A stretch of 64,000 nt of DNA from an uncultured Lachnospiraceae bacterium (GTDB lineage Bacteria > Bacillota > Clostridia > Lachnospirales > Lachnospiraceae): the NCBI GenBank assembly GCA_902779305.1, contig CACZBD010000002.1, positions 1 to 64,000 of the forward strand. The letters are read 5' to 3'. The translations under genes and the position numbers were made by a program. A model generated the notes under the pieces. The model did not search any database, had not been told where the DNA came from, and was given only the letters and a program-made list of their open reading frames with translations. Shown here one piece after another: positions 42,905 to 50,480 of this stretch; position 1 is the stretch's first letter; each line of letters begins with the position of its first letter.

Positions 42905-43177
42905 ATGAATTTCAAACTGCACTCTGAATACAAACCGACAGGCGATCAGCCCAAGGCGATCGAAGCACTGGTCAAGGGCTTTCAGGAAGGAAATCAGTTT
43001 CAGACCCTGCTCGGTGTGACCGGCTCCGGCAAGACCTTTACCATGGCGAATGTCATCGCGGCGCTTAACAAACCGACGCTGATCATCTCACACAACAAGA
43101 CGCTTGCCGGCCAGCTTTACGGGGAAATGAAAGAATTCTTCCCCGAAAATGCCGTGGAATTCTTCGTCTCGTATTAA
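42905..43177 (+). pseudogene. uvrB: uvrB 5' fragment, copy 1 (probably the original 5' end)
   Basis: Encodes 90 residues of UvrB including Walker A ([11 protein letters not shown]) and stops with TAA directly after FFVSY, where normal UvrB continues [11 protein letters not shown]. Codon use matches the GC-richer host genes, unlike the start of copy 3. The final 40 or so bases before the break (from ATGAAAGAATTCTTCCCCG) are identical to copy 3. Alone it cannot work: it lacks the beta-hairpin and the other helicase motifs. It marks the left boundary of the first insertion. Confidence 0.9.
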
Positions 43178-43310
43178 TTCTTTCATAGATTACCACAATA
43201 TCTGGTGGTGAAGTCTCTAATGATATTACAAGATATGGTGTCAAGGTAACGCTATACGGAATACATAGACTATATGGACAGTATACTATTGGTTACCCAA
43301 TTGTCCGCGA
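43175..43310 (+). mobile_element. Left-end block of cassette A
   Basis: After the break the sequence shares landmarks with 47076-47210 at matching distances: TCTTTCATAGAT, ATACGGAATA (43254, 80 bases from the break), TAGACTATA, and TTACCCAATTGTCC 37 bases later. It contains no gene. The conserved spacing suggests a functional element end. Confidence 0.6.
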
Positions 43311-43349
43311 CGCAATTTCTTCGGCAAAATACATGTCTTCAGCGAAAAT

Positions 43350-43418
43350 CCTCAAAACACTAAAGCGAAAAACCTCAAAATACTAAAACAAAAAACCTCA
43401 AAACACTAAAACAAAAGT
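43350..43418. repeat. Three 23-bp iterons before the ATPase gene
   Basis: Units at 43350, 43373 and 43396 follow CCTCAAAAYACTAAARCRAAA with a constant 23-bp period. They end 47 bases before the GTG of the AAA ATPase. Likely protein-binding iterons for regulation. Confidence 0.75.
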
Positions 43419-43465
43419 TGCAAAAATGCCGATAATACGCTAAGATATCCAAAGAGGTAAGCGCC

Positions 43466-44749
43466 GTGAAAGAATATAGAAAAAGAATAATCGATGATTT
43501 GCTTGAATTAAATATGGAGGCATTTGGAGCCACCTGGATAAGGGGGCCAAAAGGTTGCGGAAAAACGACAACTGCAAAGCAAAAAGCCAGGTCTGTTGTT
43601 GAATTTCAGGACGAGGAAAAGAGAGATAATCTTTTGAAGATAGCAAATACTGCGCCCTCCAAATTGCTGATCGGAGACAAGCCAATCCTGTTTGATGAAT
43701 GGCAGGATGCACCGAAACTCTTCGGCGCGATCAGGAAGGATGTAGATGATACCGGAGAAAAAGGATGCTATATACTGACGGGATCATCTTCAAAAGAGGT
43801 TAAGACGCCCCATACGGGAACGCTTAGGATCAGTCGCTTGAAAATGTATCCGATGAGTCTTTATGAGAGCGGAGATTCAAACGGTTCAATTTCTTTGATC
43901 CAGCTGTTTGATGATCCGGATTCATTCGACGGCTGCCATTCTGATATGAGTATAGATGACATTATTTTTTCAATCTGTCGCGGAGGTTGGCCGGGTGCTC
44001 TTGACGCTAAGACAGAAAGAGCAAAACTTTTAGTTGCGAAAGATATATACAAGCAAACATATTCGACGGATATTTCGAATATCGACAATGTAAAACGTAA
44101 TTCGCAGATAACCATGGATATACTGAAATCATACAGTAGGAATCTGTGTACTTTTGCGGCCACAAAAACAATCCTGTCAGATGTTAAAGCGAATAATACG
44201 GTTTCAGACCCGACCTTGTATGACTATATAAATGCGCTTACCGAATTGTATATTATCGACGATATAGACGCATGGTGTCCTTCTATACGTTCAAAGACGG
44301 TCATAAGATCCGGTAAGAAACGAAACTTCATAGATCCGTCCATTGCCGTCGCAGCACTGGGGTTGTCTCCGGATTACTTTAATAAAGATTTTAAAACACT
44401 CGGCTTCCTGTTTGAATCATTGTGCATTCGTGACCTGAAAGTGTATTCGTCTGTATACGATGGATATATGTCTTACTATCATGACAGATATGGTCTTGAA
44501 GCAGATGGCGTACTTCACCTTAATGATGGCAGATACGCTTTAATAGAGTTTAAGCTTGGACAAACAGAGGTTGATGAGGGAGCGAAGCATTTGTGTGAGA
44601 TAGAGAAGCTTGTTGCTATGCACAATGAAAACGAACCGCAATGTCCATTAAGATTGCCGAATCTGAAATTGGTGATTACCGGTACAGAGTATGGTTACAA
44701 AAGAGATGATGGTGTTTTTGTTATTCCTATCGGATGCTTGAAGAATTAG
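43466..44749 (+). CDS. AAA_14/DUF4143 ATPase
   Basis: 427 residues from GTG 43466 (AGAGGT upstream). Walker A GPKGCGKTTTAKQ (about 28-40), Walker B-like ILFDEWQDAPKL (about 76-87), then TGSSSKE sensor-type motif. The C-terminal half (about 290-427) is DUF4143-like with a PD-(D/E)XK-like pattern: LEADGVLHLNDGRYALIEFKLG. These P-loop proteins are common in anaerobic gut bacteria; function unknown, possibly regulatory or defensive. First gene of cargo A. AT-rich compared with uvrB. Confidence 0.82.
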   Translation: MKEYRKRIIDDLLELNMEAFGATWIRGPKGCGKTTTAKQKARSVVEFQDEEKRDNLLKIANTAPSKLLIGDKPILFDEWQDAPKLFGAIRKDVDDTGEKGCYILTGSSSKEVKTPHTGTLRISRLKMYPMSLYESGDSNGSISLIQLFDDPDSFDGCHSDMSIDDIIFSICRGGWPGALDAKTERAKLLVAKDIYKQTYSTDISNIDNVKRNSQITMDILKSYSRNLCTFAATKTILSDVKANNTVSDPTLYDYINALTELYIIDDIDAWCPSIRSKTVIRSGKKRNFIDPSIAVAALGLSPDYFNKDFKTLGFLFESLCIRDLKVYSSVYDGYMSYYHDRYGLEADGVLHLNDGRYALIEFKLGQTEVDEGAKHLCEIEKLVAMHNENEPQCPLRLPNLKLVITGTEYGYKRDDGVFVIPIGCLKN

Positions 44750-44792
44750 AAAATATAGGGATTGATGCATCAGTTAGTGGGAAGGAAAAAAT

Positions 44793-45137
44793 ATGCCTAA
44801 ATATACAGATGATGAAATACGAAATATGAAGAAGATTACATGTAAGATTGCAGGTGAGTATTTAGGAATATCTTCGATGGCTGTGAGCATTGGGATGAGA
44901 AACAATCTTCTCCCTATTGGATTTGCAATTCATAATGAAGAAAACGATAGACCATATTCAGAAAGTTGGTCATATCAGATTATTGCAGAGCGACTAATAG
45001 CATACAAGTATGGGAGAATCTCGGAAGTGCAGGTTCAAAACATTGAAAAGAATCTGTCAACGATTATAGAGCAGTTTGAGGAAATGAAAAAAGACCTGGT
45101 TTTTCTATTAAGCGAAAACGGGGATCAGCAGAAATAG
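44793..45137 (+). CDS. Small HTH-like protein of cargo A
   Basis: 114 residues. The N-terminus (KITCKIAGEYLGISSMAVSIGMRNNLLPIGF) is arranged like a MerR/excisionase-type winged HTH; the C-terminus is a helical segment with LSTIIEQFEEMKKDL. GGAAGG precedes ATG 44793. An excisionase or DNA-binding partner for the cassette is possible but not shown. A short frame in the gap to 45214 (ELFDYAFSLGKYSNP..., ending near 45235) may be a relic. Confidence 0.6.
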   Translation: MPKYTDDEIRNMKKITCKIAGEYLGISSMAVSIGMRNNLLPIGFAIHNEENDRPYSESWSYQIIAERLIAYKYGRISEVQVQNIEKNLSTIIEQFEEMKKDLVFLLSENGDQQK

Positions 45138-45213
45138 AATTGTTTGATTACGCGTTTTCGCTTGGCAAGTATTCGAATCCACTAAAGAGATATGAAGGGA
45201 AAGAATTACCGGA

Positions 45214-46539
45214 ATGGAGAGTAAAAAAGGAATAGTAAAGCTGTCAAGAAAACAACTCTATAACGATATTTGGGAAATGTCTGTTGCAGGAGTTGCTCGA
45301 AAGTATAATCTGAATTATGCCAAGTTGATTGAGACGTGTAGGGTATCCGATATACCTTTTCCTTCTTCGGGCTACTGGACGAGACGGAATTGTGGAAAAG
45401 ATGTTTCTTCGGAGATAATACTGCTCAGTGGGGCTGAAGATGAAATAGTAGAACTACTCACCAATGATTCTGTGGTCAAGAGACTAAGAAAAAACAATAT
45501 TGCTAATGATATGCCTATTGAACAGGGGAATGAAGACAAATCCCCCAATATGATAGATACCTATGATGATAGTGTTATACAATCGCAGGTTTTGAGTTTT
45601 CTTAGTAATGAGGAAAGGATAAAAGTCCTTGCTGTGGCGTATAATCTGAAGATAGAGGGCAATAACAGACTTCATAAGGCATTGACACAATACAAGAAAA
45701 AGATTGCCGATTATAACGAACAGCTAAAAAAGGCGCAGAGTCAGAGATACTATAACCAACGATATAATAAGCAGGCGAATGAACCGAGTTTCTTTAGCGA
45801 GGTTTCGGATGAAGGGACAAAGAGATTTATGGGCATATTGGATGCTCTGTATAAGGCGATCGAGAAACTGGGCGGAACAGTAAATGAGGATCTGTCAATA
45901 AAACTCAATGATGATGTTGTCAGGCTCAGAGTAGCTGAATCAAAAGACAAAATCAAACATGAATTGACAAAGCAAGAAGCTCAGGAACTTCTAAAGTATC
46001 AGGATGAACTAAAAAGGCATTCATGGGCTTCGAAACCGCAAATCAGACAATATGATCACGTGTTCAATGGAAGATTGCGTATTGTATTTGGCGAAAAAAG
46101 TTATATTCGAGATTCCGAGAAAGAAAAACTTGAGGATCGTTTAGGGGATATTCTCATCACTATATATGAAAAAGCCGAAGAGAACAGAATAATACGCGAA
46201 AGACATGAAGAAGAGCAGCGTAGACGCGAAGCGGAGGCTCGAAGACAGGAAGAGATTCGTAAACGAAAAGAAGAGCAGATTAGATTAACAATGGAACTTG
46301 CCAACAAGGCGGAAGATTACAGAATTGCTTCAGAAATCAGAACTTATATAACTGCGATGATTGAAAAGGGTGATGAATCGGTAACGCAGCAATGGATTAA
46401 ATGGGCAAAAGAAAAGGCGGATTGGTATGATCCGACGATAGCGCGGGAAGATGAGTGTTTGGGGAAAAGAGATCACGGGAAGAACAGGGATGAGAAGGAT
46501 CTGGATAAAAAACAGGTAAACAGGAGCTGGTACTGGTAG
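45214..46539 (+). CDS. Cargo A coiled-coil protein with GYW-type N-terminal domain
   Basis: 441 residues. The N-terminus (LSRKQLYNDIWEMSVAGVARKYNLN...CRVSDIPFPSSGYWTR) resembles a widespread uncharacterised N-terminal module of mobile-element proteins, with LYxxVW, LAxxYG and IPxPxxGYW. It is followed by a helical region, and a strong coiled coil rich in Arg/Glu (about 325-365). The module looks like an HTH for DNA recognition. No catalytic motif. Ribosome site is weak, so start at 45214 is tentative. Confidence 0.65.
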   Translation: MESKKGIVKLSRKQLYNDIWEMSVAGVARKYNLNYAKLIETCRVSDIPFPSSGYWTRRNCGKDVSSEIILLSGAEDEIVELLTNDSVVKRLRKNNIANDMPIEQGNEDKSPNMIDTYDDSVIQSQVLSFLSNEERIKVLAVAYNLKIEGNNRLHKALTQYKKKIADYNEQLKKAQSQRYYNQRYNKQANEPSFFSEVSDEGTKRFMGILDALYKAIEKLGGTVNEDLSIKLNDDVVRLRVAESKDKIKHELTKQEAQELLKYQDELKRHSWASKPQIRQYDHVFNGRLRIVFGEKSYIRDSEKEKLEDRLGDILITIYEKAEENRIIRERHEEEQRRREAEARRQEEIRKRKEEQIRLTMELANKAEDYRIASEIRTYITAMIEKGDESVTQQWIKWAKEKADWYDPTIAREDECLGKRDHGKNRDEKDLDKKQVNRSWYW

Positions 46540-46747
46540 GCAAATAGTTTTATACCGATCGGAGTATATATGCGCACAATAATACATGATCTGAATTCTT
46601 TACGGGAAATAGTATGGTGATATATAATTCGTACAGTTTGGAATGTGTGTTCAAAGAATAAATAGTGAGAATTGCAATTAGGCGATTGTGAAACCGATAG
46701 TCGGCCGCTGCGAACAAACGTTCTATAATCTGTGGACAGACACATCA

Positions 46748-46781
46748 AAGAATGGTACACTACTTGTAGTTTACCATTCTT
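46748..46781. repeat. Inverted repeat before uvrB copy 2
   Basis: AAGAATGGTACACTAC / GTAGTTTACCATTCTT, 16-bp arms with one mismatch and loop TT, followed by GATTTTTG. It could terminate the cargo A transcript or act as a recombination or binding site. The rest of 46540-46747 holds a TCGTACAGTTT motif (46629-46639) also found before copy 3, and a possible TATAAT (46734-46739). Confidence 0.65.
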
Positions 46782-46805
46782 GATTTTTGAAGGATTTTGG
46801 CAAAA

Positions 46806-47111
46806 ATGAACTTCGAACTACACTCGGATTACAAGCCTACAGGCGATCAGCCGCAGGCCATAAAAGAATTAGTGGAGGGTTTCAAAGCGGGCAACCAGTT
46901 TGAAACCCTGCTTGGTGTTACGGGATCGGGCAAAACCTTTACTATGGCGAATGTTATAGCGGCACTGAATAAACCTACCCTGATCATCAGCCATAACAAG
47001 ACTCTCGCCGGACAGCTCTACTCGGAGATGAAAGAATTCTTCCCGAACAATGCCGTGGAGTATTTTGTGTCCTACTCTCTCACAGATGGACAGCTACAAC
47101 ATGTTGCGTGA
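46806..47111 (+). pseudogene. uvrB: uvrB 5' fragment, copy 2
   Basis: ATG 46806 (GAAGGA upstream) begins 90 residues of UvrB ending FVSY, then 11 unrelated residues ([11 protein letters not shown]) to a stop. The break falls after the same Tyr codon as in copy 1. The DNA differs from both other copies at many synonymous positions, so it came from a different organism. It is interpreted as the replacement 5' end brought in by cassette A, later cut off by insertion of cassette B. Confidence 0.88.
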
Positions 47112-47210
47112 AAAAGGGTTAGATATGACGATATATTGTATGTAGTTGTACCGATACGGAATATACGGACTATAAAAACTATAAGAACTTGTGACCCGAT
47201 TGTGCACGAA
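47076..47210 (+). mobile_element. Left-end block of cassette B
   Basis: Landmarks collinear with 43175-43310: TCTCTCACAGAT directly after the break, ATACGGAATA at 47154 (79 bases), TACGGACTATA (47164-47174), and GTGACCCGATTGTGCA 37 bases later (47191). No gene inside except the short read-through tail of uvrB copy 2. Confidence 0.6.
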
Positions 47211-47237
47211 GCAAATGTGTGAGGCTGGGGGATGCGT

Positions 47238-48173
47238 ATGAAAAAGGAAAATGAAATAGTTCTATTTAATGATGGGAATAAAAATATTGAAGTACAGGTA
47301 AGTCCTGATCAGGAAACAGTCTGGTTGACCCAGAAACAGATGGAAGAGCTGTTTGAAGTCAAGCAGGCTACTATCAGCGAACATATATCTAATATACTTG
47401 AATCCGGGGAGCTTGATGAGACTTCTATCGGTTTTTCCGATAAAAGTTCCGGAGGGCGAAAACCAAAGATATATAATCTGGATATGATCTTGTCCGTGGG
47501 CTACAGAGTCAATTCAAAACGTGGTATCGCATTCAGGAGATGGGCAAATAGTGTTTTGAAGGAGTACTCACTAAATGGCTATGCCATAAACGAAAAGCGT
47601 CTTCTGGCATTGCAGAAGACTGTCGAAATCCAGACAAAGATGTTAGCCAATACGATGGATATTGAGCAGGATGAAGTACTCAAGGCTGTGAATCTGTATA
47701 CTCAGGCATTGCAGCTTCTTGACCAGTATGACCATCAGGCATTGGCTAAACCTGAGGGAAATCAACCGACTTACAGGATAACCTATGATGACTGCAGAAA
47801 AATGGTTTCTCATATGGAAGACAGTTTTAAGTCGGACGTGTTTGGTGTTGAGAAAGAACCAGGTAAAGTCGAGGGAATACTGGCTGCTGTTTACCAGGAT
47901 GTGTTTGGGGGAGAAGTATACCCGTCCCTTGAGGAGAAGGCGGCAAACCTGTTGTATTTTATGATAAAAGATCATCCTTTTGCTGATGGATGCAAGCGGA
48001 TTGCAGCATCCCTGTTCCTGGAGTTTCTGAACAGAAACAATGCCCTTTTTAGGAATGGACAAAAAGTTATCAGCGATGGAGCGCTTGTGGCAATTACACT
48101 TATGATAGCGGAATCCGATCCGAAGGAAAAAGACATTATGACTATGATGGTTATGAATCTGTTGACTGTGTAA
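47238..48173 (+). CDS. RhuM-Fic/Doc family protein
   Basis: About 311 residues from ATG 47238 (GGGGG seven bases upstream). N-terminal RhuM domain (VWLTQKQMEELFEVKQATIS, SVGYRVNSKRGIAFRRWAN) and C-terminal Fic/Doc domain. The Fic motif reads HPFADGCKR, so the usual Asn of HPFx(D/E)(G/A)N(G/K)R is Cys; the catalytic His is kept. Fic proteins transfer AMP or phosphate to targets, and RhuM-Fic genes are common in defence and toxin-like islands. Whether the Cys allows activity is unclear. Confidence 0.83.
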   Translation: MKKENEIVLFNDGNKNIEVQVSPDQETVWLTQKQMEELFEVKQATISEHISNILESGELDETSIGFSDKSSGGRKPKIYNLDMILSVGYRVNSKRGIAFRRWANSVLKEYSLNGYAINEKRLLALQKTVEIQTKMLANTMDIEQDEVLKAVNLYTQALQLLDQYDHQALAKPEGNQPTYRITYDDCRKMVSHMEDSFKSDVFGVEKEPGKVEGILAAVYQDVFGGEVYPSLEEKAANLLYFMIKDHPFADGCKRIAASLFLEFLNRNNALFRNGQKVISDGALVAITLMIAESDPKEKDIMTMMVMNLLTV

Positions 48174-48223
48174 TTCGTATATGGATTGATAGAAAGAGAT
48201 AATCTACAAGGAGGAGCAGACGA

Positions 48224-48646
48224 ATGCTGATACAAGACATAAAAGGACAACGAATAGAATGGAAAAGAAAAGGTTGGTCAATTCCAGAATTCAGAGGGAG
48301 CAAACAATACTGGTATGCTATCCTGCAAGAATTGATGGGAAAAATAAACAAAAATGGGGCCGTGGACATAAATGCTAGTCTGGAATTAGAGTCTACAGAA
48401 GGCACATATTCATGGAGAACATATGCTCCCTTTTTGAAGGGGATAGGATTGGTTGAGAGTAAATCCGGAATGCTTGTTTTAACAAAACAGGGACAGCATT
48501 TTTGTGAAACACCAAACAAGAGATTTATAGCTAATCTGATTCATGATAGATATCGCATTTTTGGAGAAGTTCTATATCTAATTCGGAAAGAACCTAATAC
48601 TATAGAAAAGATAGATGAGATATTATGCAAGAGAATATATACTTGA
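48224..48646 (+). CDS. N-terminal part of frameshifted restriction enzyme
   Basis: 140 residues; AAGGAGGA precedes ATG 48224. It resembles a winged-helix DNA-binding region (GTYSWRTYAPFLKGIGLVESKSG). It ends at 48646, while the next frame opens at 48615 and continues the same kind of sequence, so the two are probably one gene split by a single-base shift near 48615-48645. Confidence 0.6.
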   Translation: MLIQDIKGQRIEWKRKGWSIPEFRGSKQYWYAILQELMGKINKNGAVDINASLELESTEGTYSWRTYAPFLKGIGLVESKSGMLVLTKQGQHFCETPNKRFIANLIHDRYRIFGEVLYLIRKEPNTIEKIDEILCKRIYT

Positions 48647-50273
48647 TTGGGCAAATTTAAGTAATACACGACGGAGAATGGATTGGCTAGAAGTTTTGGG
48701 GTTAATAGAGGCATTAGGCAATCGTAAATGGGGAGTGTCTGATGAAGGAAAAAGAGCTTTAGAAGATTGGCCAATTGTTTCACCCGAGGTTGTGGAGAAT
48801 TATGATGAAGATGGTCAAGAAGTGCAAATACTCCCCGCTCCAACAGAGATTGGTGTGTTATTGAGAAATCTGGTTGATAATCCGTCGCTTCATAAAAAAA
48901 GAAACACATATAATATATGGATTCCTAGCCCGAATCGAATAGAGAATTTGAGAACAATTGTTCAATATGCGTCAGAAAAAGTCTCAAAGAACGAACTTTT
49001 TAGTTATATTGAAAAAGAGTTTCAATTGAAAAAGGGCAGTATTGAATCTATGATGCCGTTCTTAAGAGCTGACGGACTGATTGCAGAAGTTGGTAAAAGC
49101 GTTTATGAGGCAACTTCTGCCGCAAGGGCATGGTGTGATTCGGGCAACGATTTGGACTTGATTAGAATAATTCATTCAAATAGAAGGTTTGTGGGCGAAA
49201 TGATTCTTGCTGCAAGAGAAGATATAACAAGAAATGAGATATACGCTGAAGGATTAAAATATGGAGTAAATAATGAAAAATGTAGATGGATAATGGGTTT
49301 GCTAATTGAAGCTGGAGTTTTGGAAGAAACGCAATATCTACATGTTAAAGCCACAAGGCTTGGAAACATGTTTGTTTCTGAATTACCTATGATGCCGAGT
49401 GAGTACTTGGAATCAAATTCTTGTGAGCAAGATAAAGAAAATGAGAACCCAGTAGAAAACAGAATTGATGATTACAAGACAGATCTGTTCAATGCATTAA
49501 GTGTATCAGCAAAAGACCCGATGGCGGAAGGGAAAGCCTCTGGCGCAGCATTTGAAGAGAATATTGCTTCTATTTTTCAATTGATGGGATTTGATGCAAC
49601 TCATATTGGCGGAGCAGGGAATACAGATGTTGTTGTAAAGTGGAGAGACATGAGTGGTAAAACAGTTACTGCTATTGTTGATGGGAAATCAAAATCAAGT
49701 GGAACAGTAACACATACGGATGTGAGCGATGTAGCAATTGAAACTCATAAGGATAAAAACAGCGCTGAGTATGTTGCTATAATTGGACCAGGGTTTAGCG
49801 GGGATACAATTAAGAATTTTGCTCGTAAAAAGGGCTTTGCACTTGTAACAGAAAGAGAGTTGATTGATATAGCTGTAAATTCCCAAGAATTAGGATTAAC
49901 GCTAGAGGAAATTGCTTTACTGTTTAAAGTACCAAATGGTCTTGCTTCCCTTGAAGAGTGTATTAATTCCAAAAAGAGACAGTTAGAAATAGTCTCTTTA
50001 GTTGTAAGGACATTCAAGCAAGAACAAGAGGCTATGGATAGTTTGTCAGCGAGAGATTTGTATTTCTTGTTAAGAGGAACGAATGTATCTCCATCACTTG
50101 AGGAACTCCTCAATGCATTCGAATTATTGGCTACTGAAGAAGTGGGGGTTTTGAATTTGGTTAAAAAGGGAACACCAGAAGAAAACACAACTTATGCTTT
50201 AAAAAATGGAGTACAGAGTGTTAATCGATTAAGAGCACTGGCAACTTCTATTGAAACAGGATTAGTTGAGTAA
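48615..50273 (+). CDS. Mrr-like restriction endonuclease, C-terminal part
   Basis: 552 residues, with no good ribosome site at 48615, supporting the frameshift reading. Helical HTH-type repeats fill residues 1-270. Residues about 310-420 are an Mrr_cat-type PD-(D/E)XK nuclease: GAAFEENIASIFQLMGF, GGAGNTDVVVKW and IVDGKSKSSG, where the usual ExK appears as DGK. The tail is helical. Likely a type IV or unusual type II enzyme, without a methylase nearby. With the RhuM-Fic gene it forms cargo B. Confidence 0.72.
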   Translation: MRYYAREYILDWANLSNTRRRMDWLEVLGLIEALGNRKWGVSDEGKRALEDWPIVSPEVVENYDEDGQEVQILPAPTEIGVLLRNLVDNPSLHKKRNTYNIWIPSPNRIENLRTIVQYASEKVSKNELFSYIEKEFQLKKGSIESMMPFLRADGLIAEVGKSVYEATSAARAWCDSGNDLDLIRIIHSNRRFVGEMILAAREDITRNEIYAEGLKYGVNNEKCRWIMGLLIEAGVLEETQYLHVKATRLGNMFVSELPMMPSEYLESNSCEQDKENENPVENRIDDYKTDLFNALSVSAKDPMAEGKASGAAFEENIASIFQLMGFDATHIGGAGNTDVVVKWRDMSGKTVTAIVDGKSKSSGTVTHTDVSDVAIETHKDKNSAEYVAIIGPGFSGDTIKNFARKKGFALVTERELIDIAVNSQELGLTLEEIALLFKVPNGLASLEECINSKKRQLEIVSLVVRTFKQEQEAMDSLSARDLYFLLRGTNVSPSLEELLNAFELLATEEVGVLNLVKKGTPEENTTYALKNGVQSVNRLRALATSIETGLVE

Positions 50274-50343
50274 AGGAAAAAGGATCAGACAGTTTCCTCA
50301 CAGGGGTTTTTCTGTATTATGAAATTGCGAGTTGATCATTCTG

Positions 50344-50391
50344 TATAGTCCGTACAGTTTTAATATGATGTTTTTTGTGACCCAATTGTGC
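50344..50391 (+). mobile_element. Right-end block of cassette B
   Basis: TATAGTCCGTA (50344-50354) is the exact reverse complement of TACGGACTATA in the left end (47164-47174). GTGACCCAATTGTGCA (50377-50392) repeats the left-end 16-mer in direct orientation with one change. AATTGTGCA here also pairs with TGCACAATT at 50418-50426. Confidence 0.6.
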
Positions 50392-50428
50392 ATTTACCGT
50401 TTTTTGAGCATGTACCCGTGCACAATTC

Positions 50429-50459
50429 TTGCCTTATAGACAACTTTTTTTACTATAAC
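50429..50459 (+). promoter_or_regulatory. Possible promoter for intact uvrB
   Basis: TTGCCT (50429-50434) with TACTAT (50451-50456, 16-bp spacer) or TATAAC (50454-50459, 19-bp spacer). It lies in sequence interpreted as element-borne, so the cassette may supply uvrB with a promoter as well as a 5' end. Confidence 0.4.
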
Positions 50460-50480
50460 TTTTAGGGAGCTTTTGCATAT

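Noticed and set aside
42905-47111. uvrB fragments as sequencing or assembly duplicates
   Set aside because: The three 5' ends differ at many synonymous positions and are followed by different sequences, so they are distinct DNA, though long-read confirmation would settle it.
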